Origin: Halomarinibacterium sp041392205
GTDB lineage: Bacteria; Bacteroidota; Bacteroidia; Flavobacteriales; Flavobacteriaceae
NCBI GenBank assembly: GCA_041392205.1
Contig: JAWKMO010000002.1
Location: forward strand, 62,001-126,000
Length of the DNA: 64,000 nucleotides
Direction: 5' to 3'
Shown here in pieces: positions 1 to 8,848 of this stretch. The position numbers and the translations under genes are program-made. Under the pieces are notes generated by a model, which saw only the letters and a program-made list of their open reading frames with translations, ran no database searches and had not been told where the DNA came from. How positions within the stretch are numbered: the first letter of the stretch is position 1; the number at the start of each line of letters is the position of its first letter.

Positions 1-863
1 AAAAATTAATGGAAACGTATTGTTATGTATGCCATCATCCAACGACTCCGTTGGAAAGCAGAGTAGCCCCCCCAATGATTGCGGTAAAGCAACATTACAT
101 CACTGAAAATACAAGCAAAGAAGAATTTTTAAACGTTTTCAAGAATTGGATGAAAGAGCCTTCTGAAGAAAAAGTAAAAATGCCAGGGGCTGTAAAAAAA
201 TTTGGTTTAATGCCCTATCAGCCCTATTCAGAAGAAGTTATACAACAAATTGGTGAATATATCTACTCCTTTGATATTGAACAACCCGAATGGTTTCAAG
301 ACCATTTTAACCAAGAACATGGGAAAGGGAAGGGTAAAAAAATGAATAAAGGAATGGGAAATAACAAAATACTCCCAACTACTTATGAGGACAAAGGGAT
401 GCAAATTGCTCTAGCTACCAAAGCTCAGTTAGGTAAAAATTTAATGGGAAAAATACAAAAAGAAGGGGTTATTGAAGCTTTAGAATTTTGCCATTTAAAT
501 GCCTATCCTATTACCGATAGTATGGCTACTGTTTATAATGCTTCCATTAAAAGAGTCTCGGATAAATATAGAAATCCTAACAACAAAGCTTCTTCAAAAG
601 AAATAGTTTACCTTCAAAAATTTCAGCAAGATATTAGTAAGGGCAAAGAATCAAAGCCTATTCTAGATAGTACTTCAGAAAAAATTAAATTCTACTATCC
701 TATTACCACTAATTCCATGTGTCTAAAATGTCATGGTATCCCTAATAAATCAATTACAAAAGAGACCTATTCTAAAATTAAAATGCTATATCCTAAAGAT
801 TTAGCTACAGGGTATGATGTAAATGAAGTTCGTGGTATTTGGACTATAGAATTTGAGAAATAA
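1..863 (+). CDS. c-type haem protein with Tll0287-like (DUF3365) domain, 5' partial
   Basis: The gene enters from the left edge. The frame is open through base 3, and the first ATG (9) lies only four codons before a haem motif, leaving no room for the export signal such a protein needs, so the true start is outside the window. Two CxxCH haem-c attachment motifs are visible: CYVCH (residues 5-9 counted from that ATG) and CLKCH (238-242). The first lies in a small cytochrome-c-like domain, the second in a region resembling the Tll0287/DUF3365 haem domain, separated by a Lys/Gly/Met-rich linker. A periplasmic electron carrier or haem sensor is the likely role. It sits 16 nt before a methyltransferase gene and upstream of a sulfide:quinone oxidoreductase, which suggests redox or sulfur chemistry, but the partner is unknown. 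Confidence 0.8.
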   Translation, partial: KLMETYCYVCHHPTTPLESRVAPPMIAVKQHYITENTSKEEFLNVFKNWMKEPSEEKVKMPGAVKKFGLMPYQPYSEEVIQQIGEYIYSFDIEQPEWFQDHFNQEHGKGKGKKMNKGMGNNKILPTTYEDKGMQIALATKAQLGKNLMGKIQKEGVIEALEFCHLNAYPITDSMATVYNASIKRVSDKYRNPNNKASSKEIVYLQKFQQDISKGKESKPILDSTSEKIKFYYPITTNSMCLKCHGIPNKSITKETYSKIKMLYPKDLATGYDVNEVRGIWTIEFEK

Positions 864-879
864 CCAGTGTTTATGCTCC

Positions 880-1461
880 ATGATGCTAGACGAAACTTAT
901 TGGGATACTCGCTACAAAAATGGAACTACAGGCTGGGACATTGGATATATCTCTTCGCCTTTAAAAGCCTATATCGATCAGCTTAATGATTATACCCAAA
1001 AAATATTAATCCCAGGAGGAGGAAACTCCTACGAAGCAGAATACCTCTATAATAAGGGGTTTAAAAATGTATTTATATTAGATATTTCAGAAACAGCACT
1101 CCTTAATGTTCAAAAAAGGATGCCTGCGTTTCCAAAAACCCAACTTATCCATCAAGATTTTTTCCATTTTGAAGGAACCTTTGACCTCATCCTTGAGCAA
1201 ACCTTTTTTTGTGCAATAAACCCATCTCTTCGGAAACATTATGCTACAAAAATGAATACATTACTTCAACCTAAAGGAAAGCTAGTTGGACTCTTATTCG
1301 ATTTTCCGCTAACAGAAGAAGGACCTCCTTTTGGTGGAAGCAAAAAGGAATATCTTACCTATTTTGAACCCTATTTTGAAATTGAAAAAATAGATTCTTG
1401 TTATAACTCTATTCCGCAGAGAGCAGGTAAAGAATTGTTTTTCAAGTTTCTGAAAAAATAA
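880..1461 (+). CDS. SAM-dependent methyltransferase, TPMT-like
   Basis: Small class I methyltransferase of about 194 residues. The N-terminal WDTRYKNGTTGWDIG segment and the glycine-rich loop PGGGNSYEAEYL match the thiopurine/thiol S-methyltransferase-like family. A further motif, LILEQTFFCAINP, lies mid-protein. The frame can be extended to a TTG at 853 inside the preceding gene, but the tandem ATG at 880/883 gives the normal family length and is chosen. Members of this family methylate sulfur, selenium or tellurium nucleophiles; placement just before a sulfide:quinone oxidoreductase makes a reduced-sulfur substrate attractive, but that is inference. It probably shares a transcript with the haem-protein gene, and a dyad operator follows its stop. 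Confidence 0.75.
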   Translation: MMLDETYWDTRYKNGTTGWDIGYISSPLKAYIDQLNDYTQKILIPGGGNSYEAEYLYNKGFKNVFILDISETALLNVQKRMPAFPKTQLIHQDFFHFEGTFDLILEQTFFCAINPSLRKHYATKMNTLLQPKGKLVGLLFDFPLTEEGPPFGGSKKEYLTYFEPYFEIEKIDSCYNSIPQRAGKELFFKFLKK

Positions 1462-1472
1462 AAAACATCTCA

Positions 1473-1490
1473 TTGTAACAATTGTTACAA
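1473..1490. promoter_or_regulatory. Perfect 18-bp dyad, candidate Crp/Fnr-type operator upstream of sqr
   Basis: TTGTAACAATTGTTACAA is a perfect palindrome; its core GTAAC-N4-GTTAC (1475-1488) recurs upstream of the TolC/RND operon at 2836-2849. The dyad centre (1481.5) is 29.5 bp before the first base of the -7 element at 1511, which puts it near -41 from the expected transcription start, the class II activator position for Crp/Fnr proteins. No regulator gene of that family is in the window. Confidence 0.65.
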
Positions 1491-1510
1491 AAATTCTCTT
1501 CACCCTTTAG

Positions 1511-1519
1511 TATTTTTCC
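1511..1519 (+). promoter_or_regulatory. -7 promoter element of sqr
   Basis: TATTTTTCC matches the flavobacterial TAnnTTTG -7 element except at its last conserved base. It lies 21 nt before the sqr ATG. No TTG -33 element is evident; the dyad at 1473-1490 occupies that region, as expected for an activator-dependent promoter. Confidence 0.5.
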
Positions 1520-1540
1520 ATAATCAAAAAATCAAGACGT

Positions 1541-2803
1541 ATGAAATCTCATTATCAAATCCTTATTATTGGTGGCGGAACGGGTGGCATCATGACCGCT
1601 GCTCAGCTTTTAAAAAAAGATAAAAACTTACAAATAGGAATTGTAGAACCCGCTAGTACTCATTATTATCAACCCGCTTGGACACTGGTTGGTGCAGGGA
1701 CTTACGACTTTAAAAAAACCGCTAAGCCCATGGCTGAAGTCATGCCAAAAGGGGCCCAATGGATAAAAGATTACGCCACCGGATTTGATGCTGAAAACAA
1801 CACCCTAACAACCAAAGAAAATGGAGCCATTACCTATGATTTTTTAGTAGTCGCTCCTGGTTTGGTCATGGAACCTTCTTTAATTGAAGGTCTCCCCGAA
1901 GCTTTAGAAAAGGGGATTGCCTGTAGTAATTATACAGATCCAGAATTTACTTGGAAAACTATTAAAAACTTTAAAGGGGGAAATGCATTGTTTACACAAC
2001 CTACGACGCCCATAAAATGTGGTGGAGCCCCTCAAAAAATAGCCTATTTAGCGGCCGATTATTTTGAAAAAAACGGTCTTAAAAACAAAACAAACGTCAT
2101 TTTTGCCACTCCAGGAAGTGTCATTTTTGGGGTAAAACCCGTAAAAGAAACACTAATGAAAGTGATTGACCGCTACGGCATTCATTTCAAACCTTTTTAT
2201 GCTCCTTATAAAATAGATGTGGCAAATAAAATTGCCCATTTTAACCATACCGCTCCAGAAGAAAATAGATGTGTTATTAATGAAGACAACAAATTAGGAG
2301 AAAGCATGGTGGGTGATGTGGATATCGCTATCCCATTTGATATGCTTCATATAGCTCCCCCACAGGCAGCTCCTAAATTTGTAAGAGATTCCAACTTAGT
2401 TAATACTAGTGGATGGCTAGATGTAGATCACCATTCATTACAACATAATACCTTTAAAAACATCTTTGGGTTAGGTGATGTTGCCGCACTACCTACAGCA
2501 AAAACAGGCGCCGCCATTAGAAAGCAAGTTCCTGTGGTGGTTGAAAATATACTGCTATTGAAAAACCATAAAGAAGCAACCAATAAGAGTTATAATGGAT
2601 ATTCTTCTTGTCCATTGGTTACTGGATACGGAAAAATGGTGTTAGCAGAATTTGATTATCAAAATAATTTTACCCCAGACCCAAAACTGAAACAAATGTT
2701 GATTTTTAATAGCGCCAAAGAACACTGGAGATTGTGGATGTTAAAAAAATATATGCTCCCAAAATTATATTGGGAAAAAATGTTGAAAGGAAAAAATGTG
2801 TAA
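1541..2803 (+). CDS. sqr: Sulfide:quinone oxidoreductase (FAD-dependent)
   Basis: A 420-residue flavoprotein of the two-dinucleotide-binding-domain family. The FAD-binding loop GGGTGG is at residues 11-16 and a second FAD-contacting motif, IFGLGDVAALPTAKTGAA, is near residue 310. It resembles the SQOR/HMT2-type SQR rather than an NADH dehydrogenase: two cysteines sit in family-specific contexts, Cys160 (PIKCGGAPQKI) and Cys357 (YSSCPLVTGYGK), matching the redox-active pair of the mitochondrial enzyme. The C-terminal stretch ending LMLKKYMLPKLYW-like is the membrane-docking amphipathic tail of the family. Expected reaction: sulfide oxidised to sulfane sulfur with electrons passed to menaquinone at the cytoplasmic membrane. 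It has its own promoter and terminator and a dyad shared with the next operon. Confidence 0.9.
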   Translation: MKSHYQILIIGGGTGGIMTAAQLLKKDKNLQIGIVEPASTHYYQPAWTLVGAGTYDFKKTAKPMAEVMPKGAQWIKDYATGFDAENNTLTTKENGAITYDFLVVAPGLVMEPSLIEGLPEALEKGIACSNYTDPEFTWKTIKNFKGGNALFTQPTTPIKCGGAPQKIAYLAADYFEKNGLKNKTNVIFATPGSVIFGVKPVKETLMKVIDRYGIHFKPFYAPYKIDVANKIAHFNHTAPEENRCVINEDNKLGESMVGDVDIAIPFDMLHIAPPQAAPKFVRDSNLVNTSGWLDVDHHSLQHNTFKNIFGLGDVAALPTAKTGAAIRKQVPVVVENILLLKNHKEATNKSYNGYSSCPLVTGYGKMVLAEFDYQNNFTPDPKLKQMLIFNSAKEHWRLWMLKKYMLPKLYWEKMLKGKNV

Positions 2804-2804
2804 T

Positions 2805-2830
2805 AAAGGCTCCCTTGGGAGCTTTTTTTA
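2805..2830 (+). terminator. Rho-independent terminator after sqr
   Basis: Stem GCTCC / GGAGC (2809-2813 and 2818-2822) with a four-base loop is followed by eight T residues, directly behind the sqr stop codon. It separates sqr from the downstream efflux operon, which has its own promoter. Confidence 0.8.
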
Positions 2831-2835
2831 TTTAG

Positions 2836-2849
2836 GTAACAAAGGTTAC
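2836..2849. promoter_or_regulatory. GTAAC-N4-GTTAC dyad, second candidate Crp/Fnr-type operator
   Basis: GTAAC (2836-2840), AAAG, GTTAC (2845-2849). Same half-sites and spacer length as the dyad upstream of sqr. Its centre (2842.5) is 29.5 bp before the -7 element at 2872, identical to the spacing at sqr. Confidence 0.6.
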
Positions 2850-2871
2850 TGACAAGCCTCTGCGGCCCTTC

Positions 2872-2880
2872 TATCTTTGC
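2872..2880 (+). promoter_or_regulatory. -7 promoter element of the TolC-MFP-RND operon
   Basis: TATCTTTGC is a perfect TAnnTTTG -7 element, 18 nt before the ATG of the TolC-like gene. The GTAAC-N4-GTTAC dyad lies upstream where a -33 element would be. Confidence 0.7.
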
Positions 2881-2898
2881 TCAAAAAATTATTGATTC

Positions 2899-4200
2899 AT
2901 GAAATACGCCTATCTCATCATTATATTGATTTTAACGCAAACAGGGCTTTCACAAGAATTTATTTTAATTACCAAAACCGAAGCTATTTCAAAAGCCCTA
3001 GAAAACAATAATACCATAAAAATTGTAAGTGAACAGGTAAAGGAAAACAAAGCAGATTACAACCAAACCCAAGCCATTTTTTTACCCAATATTTCAGCAT
3101 CCTATACAGGAATTTCTACCACAAATCCTCTTATGGCGTTTGGTTCAAAATTGAATCAAGAAATTATTTCACAAACAGATTTTAATCCGCAGTTATTAAA
3201 CGACCCTACTCAAACCACAAATTTTGCTACTAAATTTGAAATACAACAACCCATATTAAACCTAGATGGTATCTTTCAAAGAAAAGCAGCAAAAGCAAAA
3301 TACGAGGCTTCACAAATGCTGTGGGAACGCACCAAAGACTATGTGGCTCTTGAAACCCAAAAAGCGTATATGCAATTGCAATTGTCCTATAGAATGGTTG
3401 AGGTTTTAGAAAAAGCGAGAGAAGCATCTCAATCCAATTTGAAATTAGCACAAAATAGCTTTACTCAAGGGTATCTTCAAAAAGCAGATGTATTGGCTGT
3501 TGAAGTGCGGGTTACCGAAGTAGAAAATCAATTACAGTATGCTAAAAGTAATGTAAGAAATGCCTCCAACTACCTGTCTTTTCTTATAAGCGATTCTAGC
3601 TTTTCCCTTTTAAAACCGTCCGATTCTTTAACGGTAGAGGGTTTTACTACTTCCTCCTCAAATCTTTCAAATGAAAGAGCCGATATCAAGGCAATGGAAT
3701 ATACAACGTTGGCTTATGAAAAGAAGTTAAAAGCAGATAAATTGGCTTTTCTCCCACGGTTAAATGCCTTCGGGAGTTATGAACTATATGACGATGAAAT
3801 CTTTCAAGCAGACGCTAATGGCTATCTGGTTGGGGCTAGTTTAAGCTGGACTATTTTTGAAGGAGCCCAACGCTTCGCCAAAACACAAAAAAGCAAAGCT
3901 TCCTTTGAAAAGTCGAAAATAGAATTACATCAATATAAAATGGAAAGTCAAGTAGCCCTTAATCAAGCAGACCGAATGCTACAAGACGCTGAAAATAGTC
4001 TTCGACTTTCAAAATTAGCTTTAGAGCAATCCAAAGAATCGTTACGCATACGAAGCAATCGATATAAAGAAGGGCTAGAAAAAACTAGCGATTTACTTAT
4101 GGCAGAAACACAATATGCACAAAAACAATTAGAATACTATCAAACTATTTTTCAATATAACTACGCTAGGGCTTACATGGCATTTTTAACCAAAGAATAA
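2899..4200 (+). CDS. TolC-family outer membrane efflux protein
   Basis: A 433-residue outer membrane channel of the RND tripartite type. An N-terminal signal peptide (hydrophobic YLIIILILTQTGLS, cleavage near residue 18) is followed by long amphipathic helices rich in Gln/Ala/Glu that repeat in two halves, the OEP pattern, with a beta-barrel strand pair in each half. It forms the exit duct for the adaptor and pump encoded next. First gene of a five-gene operon with its own promoter; the gap to the next gene is 8 nt. Nothing in the protein itself shows the substrate. Confidence 0.9.
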   Translation: MKYAYLIIILILTQTGLSQEFILITKTEAISKALENNNTIKIVSEQVKENKADYNQTQAIFLPNISASYTGISTTNPLMAFGSKLNQEIISQTDFNPQLLNDPTQTTNFATKFEIQQPILNLDGIFQRKAAKAKYEASQMLWERTKDYVALETQKAYMQLQLSYRMVEVLEKAREASQSNLKLAQNSFTQGYLQKADVLAVEVRVTEVENQLQYAKSNVRNASNYLSFLISDSSFSLLKPSDSLTVEGFTTSSSNLSNERADIKAMEYTTLAYEKKLKADKLAFLPRLNAFGSYELYDDEIFQADANGYLVGASLSWTIFEGAQRFAKTQKSKASFEKSKIELHQYKMESQVALNQADRMLQDAENSLRLSKLALEQSKESLRIRSNRYKEGLEKTSDLLMAETQYAQKQLEYYQTIFQYNYARAYMAFLTKE

Positions 4201-4208
4201 CAAACAAG

Positions 4209-5294
4209 ATGAAAAACTATTTATATATAACCGCATTTATATCCTTTTCCATAACTACTATAAGCTGTGGAGATGATTCCCAAAAAAAAGCTTTGGATTC
4301 CTCCCAGGCAATTTCGGTAACAGTAAGTTCACACCAAGAACAAACCAATAATCCCTATTTAAATACAAGCGGAAAAATACAAGCGGTTAACAGTGCCGAT
4401 TTAAGTACCCGGATGATGGGTTTTGTAAATAAAGTTCATGTAAAAGTAGGAGATAAAGTAGAAAAGGGACAATTACTCGTCTCAATTAATAACACCGAAT
4501 TACAAGCAAAACAGGCACAAGTTAATGCCAGTATTACAGAAGCTACTGCGGCGTATGTAAATGCCAAAAAAGATTTTGAACGGTTTCAAAATTTATTTGC
4601 AGAAAATAGTGCTTCACAAAAAGAAGTGGATGATATTTCTGCTCGTTATGAAATGGCAAAAGCCAGATTAGAAGGGGCAAAACAAATGAAAAATGAAATT
4701 AATGCACAATTTGCTTATTCCAATATTACTGCTCCTTTTAACGGTATTATTACAAGTAAAACGGTTGAGGAGGGAAACATGGCCAACCCTGGAGTGCCCT
4801 TAATTTCGATAGAAGCTCCAGGCAATTTTGAAGTAATGACAATGGTTCCTGAAACCGATATTTCTAAAATTAAGAACGGAAGCAAAGTAACCGTTACTGC
4901 CAAATCTTTAAATAAAACTATAACAGGAAATGTATCCGAAGTAAGTACATCGGCAAGAAATACAGGTGGGCAATATTTAGTAAAAGTGGCTTTGGAAAAA
5001 ACGGAAGCCCCTATACTTTCGGGCATGTTTGTAAATGTACAATTTCCAGTAGAAAAAGGAACAAGCACAGTCTCCAAAACGATGTACGTGCCAGAAAGTG
5101 CTTTAGTAAAACAAGGACAATTAACAGGCGTATACACTATAGGAAATGGTAATGTCGCTATATTAAGATGGTTACGCATTGGAAAAACCTTTGGAGATCA
5201 AGTAGAAATACTTTCTGGATTATCCAAGGACGAACCCTACATCATTACTTCTGAAGGAAAATTATATAACGGAGCAAAAGTTTTGGTTAAATAA
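4209..5294 (+). CDS. RND efflux periplasmic adaptor (HlyD/MFP family)
   Basis: A 361-residue membrane fusion protein. The N-terminus is an export signal ending ISCGDD, so lipidation at Cys20 and inner-membrane anchoring are likely. It then shows the usual order: lipoyl/barrel-sandwich half (KVHVKVGDKVEKGQLLVSI), alpha hairpin (about residues 95-165), second lipoyl half (ITAPFNGIITSKTVEEGN), beta-barrel and C-terminal membrane-proximal domain. It couples the RND pump to the TolC-like duct. It lies between the two partner genes, 8 nt after the first and 37 nt before the pump. Confidence 0.9.
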   Translation: MKNYLYITAFISFSITTISCGDDSQKKALDSSQAISVTVSSHQEQTNNPYLNTSGKIQAVNSADLSTRMMGFVNKVHVKVGDKVEKGQLLVSINNTELQAKQAQVNASITEATAAYVNAKKDFERFQNLFAENSASQKEVDDISARYEMAKARLEGAKQMKNEINAQFAYSNITAPFNGIITSKTVEEGNMANPGVPLISIEAPGNFEVMTMVPETDISKIKNGSKVTVTAKSLNKTITGNVSEVSTSARNTGGQYLVKVALEKTEAPILSGMFVNVQFPVEKGTSTVSKTMYVPESALVKQGQLTGVYTIGNGNVAILRWLRIGKTFGDQVEILSGLSKDEPYIITSEGKLYNGAKVLVK

Positions 5295-5331
5295 CTGAAA
5301 ATAAAGCACTGAAAACTAAAAAATAAAGAAA

Positions 5332-8300
5332 ATGCAAGAAGGAATATCAGGCAAAATTGCTCAAATTTTTATCCACTCTAAGCTTACCATATTATTAATG
5401 GTGGCTTTAATGATTATTGGTGCTTACAGCTCTATGTTAATACCCAGAGAAGAAGAACCTCAAATCAATGTTCCTATGGCAGATGTTATGGTGGGATATC
5501 CAGGAGCAAGTCCCACTGAAGTAGAAAGTAGAGTGTTAAAACCCCTAGAAAAAGTAATTGGTAACATAAAAGGAGTGGAACATATCCATAGTTTGGCTAT
5601 GAACGGTCAAGCTATGATGGTGGTTCAGTTTTACGTAGGTGAAAACACCGAAGATTCTTATGTAAAATTATATGATGAATTGATGAAAAATCAAAACATC
5701 TTTCCCAAAGACGTCATGCAACCTATGGTAAAAACACGTTCTATTGACGATGTGCCTATGCTAGGTTTAACTCTTTGGAGTGAAGATTATAATGATTTTC
5801 AACTTAGGCAAATGGCGGAAGAAGTTACCAACGAAATTGAAAAGGTAAAAGACGTTTCCATTACCAAAGAAATAGGCGGAAGAACACGAGAACTAAAAGT
5901 GGTATTAGACAAAGATAAAATGGCTGAAAATGGGGTGGATCCATTAAGCATTATGCAAATGATTCAAGCCAATAATAGAAGTTCGCAATCGGGTAGTTTT
6001 GTACAAAACGATACTGAGTATTTAATCACTACGGGAAAATTTTTAACTTCCACAGAGGATGTTGAGAATCTTGTAATAGGTGTACATAAAAATATGCCTG
6101 TGTACTTAAAACAAGTGGCTTCCATTCAAGATGGTCCACAAGCCCCAAAAAATTATGTGACTTTTGGTTATGGAAAATCCAACGAAAAATTTTCAGAATA
6201 CAACTCGGAATATCCAGCGGTAACTATTTCTGTTGCAAAAGTAAAGGGAGCCGATGCCATGAAAATTTCAGAAAAAATCCTTTCCCAGGTAGAAAATTTA
6301 AAGAAAACCTTAATCCCCTCCAATGTTCACGTTGAGGTGACTCGTAATTATGGGGAAACGGCGTCACATAAAGTAGGCGAATTATTGCTTCACTTGGGAG
6401 TAGCTATTCTGGCGGTGACCCTTCTTGTAATGCTCGCTATGGGTTGGCGAGGTGGTTTGGTGGTGTTCTTTTCGGTACCCTTAACCTTTGCGCTTACCTT
6501 ATTTAGTTATTATATACTAGGATACACCTTAAATCGAATTACACTCTTTGCATTGGTATTTGTCGTAGGAATTGTGGTAGATGATAGTATTATTATTGCT
6601 GAAAATATGCACCGCCATTTTAAGATGAAACGTCTGCCATTTAAACAAGCGGCTATTTATGCCATTAATGAAGTGGGGAATCCAACCATTTTAGCCACAT
6701 TCACGGTGATTGCGGCAATCCTACCTATGGCCTTTGTTTCGGGGATGATGGGGCCTTATATGAGTCCTATGCCTATAGGGGCATCCATTGCCATGTTATT
6801 GTCCTTGTTTGTTGCATTAACAGTTACCCCTTATTTGGGATATCACTTATTGAGAGAAAAACATTCAGAAGAAGAAAAAGAAGAAAAAACACTGGAAACT
6901 AGCTGGATATATAAAACATATAAAAAGATGGAACAACCCCTACTAGACCATTCCAAAAAACGAAACCTTATGTTTTTAGCGACGCTAGTTTTGTTGGTTG
7001 GCTCTATACTCATGTTTTTTACCAAATCGGTAGCCGTTAAAATGTTGCCTTTCGATAACAAAAATGAGTTTCAAATAGTGGTTGATATGCCCGAAGGGAC
7101 AACCTTAGAAAGAACGGCTGTGGTAACCAAAGAAATTGCACAATATCTCTCTACAGTCCCCGAGGTAGTAAATTATCAAAACTATATTGGGACCTCTGCA
7201 CCTATCACATTTAATGGGCTTGTAAGGCATTACGATTTGCGAGGGGGTAGTAATATGGCAGATATTCAGGTAAACTTACTTCATAAAGAAGATCGCGATT
7301 TACAAAGTCACGACATAGCCAAAGAAGTTCGTGCTGAAGTTCAAAATATCGCCAAAAAATATGGCGCTAATGTAAAAATAGTGGAAGTCCCCCCAGGGCC
7401 CCCTGTACTTTCTACCTTGGTTGCTGAAGTTTATGGACCAAATTATGATGAACAAATTAAAGTCGCCAAACAGGTAAAAACGCTTCTAGAAAACACGACA
7501 GATGTAGTAGATACCGACTGGATGGTTGAAGCCCCACAAATAGAATATACCTTAGAAATAGATAAAGAAAAAGCCATGTTAAAGGGTATTGCACCACAAC
7601 AAATTGTTGGGAATTTAACCTATTTACTCCGCGAGATCCCTGTTTCAAATTTATACGATGAAACCTCGGTGGACCCTGTTGGGATTGTACTTTCATTAGA
7701 CGATGCCAATAAAACGTCGCTTGAAGATATTCAGAATCTAAAAGTAAAAGGAAATCAAGGCGATGTCATTCCGTTAAGCGATTTGGTAAAAGTACAGGAA
7801 AGCACACTAAAAAACACCATTTACCGAAAGGACCAAAAACGCGTAGTTTATATATTAGCCGATATGGCTGGGGATTTAGAAAGTCCAGTATATGCTATTT
7901 TGGGCATGAACAAGAAGCTACAACAAATGGAATTACCTAAAGGATATAAGCTAAGCGAAGTATATCTAGGGCAGCCCGAGTCTGAAAATGATTTTACCGT
8001 AAAGTGGGATGGCGAATGGCAAATTACTTTGGAGGTATTTAGAGACTTAGGAGCTGCATTTTTAGTGGTAATTATTATTATTTATATGCTCATTGTAGGT
8101 TGGTTTCAAAACTTTAAAACGCCCCTTGTAATGATGGTTGCTATTCCCCTTTCTTTGGTAGGAATTGTTTTAGGACATTGGATTTTTGGTGCTTTCTTTA
8201 CAGCTACTTCTTTTATTGGAATGATTGCTTTGGCAGGAGTTATGGTGCGGAATTCTGTGCTGTTAATTGACTTTATTGAAATTCGTTTAAATGATGGTAT

Positions 8301-8535
8301 CCCTATGAAACAAGCCATTATTGAAGCAGGGGCGGTAAGAACTACCCCTATATTGTTAACCACTGGAGCCGTGGTTATTGGCGCATCCATTATTTTATTC
8401 GATCCTATTTTTCAAGGTTTAGCAATTTCTTTAGTGGCAGGAGCAATTGTATCCACCCTGCTAACGCTAGTGGTGGTTCCCTTGATTTATTATATCACCG
8501 AACGAAAAAAATGGGAACATCCCCCTAAAAAATAA
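5332..8535 (+). CDS. RND efflux permease (AcrB/HAE-like)
   Basis: Full-length inner-membrane pump of 1067 residues with the duplicated RND layout: one N-terminal helix, large periplasmic loop, helices 2-6, then a repeat of the same. The proton-relay aspartates are present in helix 4 (VVDDSIIIAENM, Asp417-Asp418). The helix 10 position that is Lys in AcrB is Arg973 (MVRNSVLLIDF), common in a subgroup of bacterial RND pumps. No methionine clusters typical of the copper/silver exporter CusA were seen, so the heavy-metal class is not favoured. The substrate is unknown; co-regulation with sqr and linkage to a PII-like and a DUF2892 protein suggest a sulfur-related or thiophilic compound (inference). 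Confidence 0.9.
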   Translation: MQEGISGKIAQIFIHSKLTILLMVALMIIGAYSSMLIPREEEPQINVPMADVMVGYPGASPTEVESRVLKPLEKVIGNIKGVEHIHSLAMNGQAMMVVQFYVGENTEDSYVKLYDELMKNQNIFPKDVMQPMVKTRSIDDVPMLGLTLWSEDYNDFQLRQMAEEVTNEIEKVKDVSITKEIGGRTRELKVVLDKDKMAENGVDPLSIMQMIQANNRSSQSGSFVQNDTEYLITTGKFLTSTEDVENLVIGVHKNMPVYLKQVASIQDGPQAPKNYVTFGYGKSNEKFSEYNSEYPAVTISVAKVKGADAMKISEKILSQVENLKKTLIPSNVHVEVTRNYGETASHKVGELLLHLGVAILAVTLLVMLAMGWRGGLVVFFSVPLTFALTLFSYYILGYTLNRITLFALVFVVGIVVDDSIIIAENMHRHFKMKRLPFKQAAIYAINEVGNPTILATFTVIAAILPMAFVSGMMGPYMSPMPIGASIAMLLSLFVALTVTPYLGYHLLREKHSEEEKEEKTLETSWIYKTYKKMEQPLLDHSKKRNLMFLATLVLLVGSILMFFTKSVAVKMLPFDNKNEFQIVVDMPEGTTLERTAVVTKEIAQYLSTVPEVVNYQNYIGTSAPITFNGLVRHYDLRGGSNMADIQVNLLHKEDRDLQSHDIAKEVRAEVQNIAKKYGANVKIVEVPPGPPVLSTLVAEVYGPNYDEQIKVAKQVKTLLENTTDVVDTDWMVEAPQIEYTLEIDKEKAMLKGIAPQQIVGNLTYLLREIPVSNLYDETSVDPVGIVLSLDDANKTSLEDIQNLKVKGNQGDVIPLSDLVKVQESTLKNTIYRKDQKRVVYILADMAGDLESPVYAILGMNKKLQQMELPKGYKLSEVYLGQPESENDFTVKWDGEWQITLEVFRDLGAAFLVVIIIIYMLIVGWFQNFKTPLVMMVAIPLSLVGIVLGHWIFGAFFTATSFIGMIALAGVMVRNSVLLIDFIEIRLNDGIPMKQAIIEAGAVRTTPILLTTGAVVIGASIILFDPIFQGLAISLVAGAIVSTLLTLVVVPLIYYITERKKWEHPPKK

Positions 8536-8539
8536 CACT

Positions 8540-8848
8540 ATGAAACTATTGATAATTACCGCAATTACTGCTTTTGAAGAAAGGATTAAGCAGCTGCTTA
8601 AAGAAGCCGAAGTAACTACCTTTACATACAAACATGTCACTGGCTATCGAGATTCCACAATGGATTCTATAGAAAACAATTGGTTTGGTGTAGAAATGAA
8701 TGAAAACGAATCGATTTTATTTTATGCTTTTTTGAAAAAAGAGAAAGTGGATATCTTCTTCGATTTAGTAGAAAAAGAAAATGCTAAACAAGAATCTAAA
8801 TCAAATATTCATGTGGCAAGTATTAACATTGAAAAAATGAATTCCTAA
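8540..8848 (+). CDS. PII-like small protein (DUF3240-like) linked to RND pump
   Basis: A 102-residue soluble protein that starts 4 nt after the pump gene. The beta-alpha-beta pattern (KLLIITAITAFEERIKQLLKEAEV ... ILFYAFLKKEKVDIFFDLVEKEN ... NIHVASINIEK) fits the ferredoxin-like PII/CutA-type fold. PII-like DUF3240 proteins are known beside heavy-metal RND operons in other bacteria. The nucleotide-binding T-loop signature of classical GlnB is not visible. A sensing or regulatory role on the pump is probable but unproven. The stop overlaps the next start by one base. Confidence 0.6.
   Translation: MKLLIITAITAFEERIKQLLKEAEVTTFTYKHVTGYRDSTMDSIENNWFGVEMNENESILFYAFLKKEKVDIFFDLVEKENAKQESKSNIHVASINIEKMNS

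Noticed and set aside
4715..5179. Long antisense frame within the efflux adaptor gene
   Set aside because: It is a shadow of the real gene: no family resemblance, no promoter, and the opposite strand encodes a complete adaptor.
5332..8535. Heavy-metal (CusA/CzcA) class for the RND pump
   Set aside because: No methionine clusters or metal-site motifs were visible; the sequence fits the general HAE-type pumps better.
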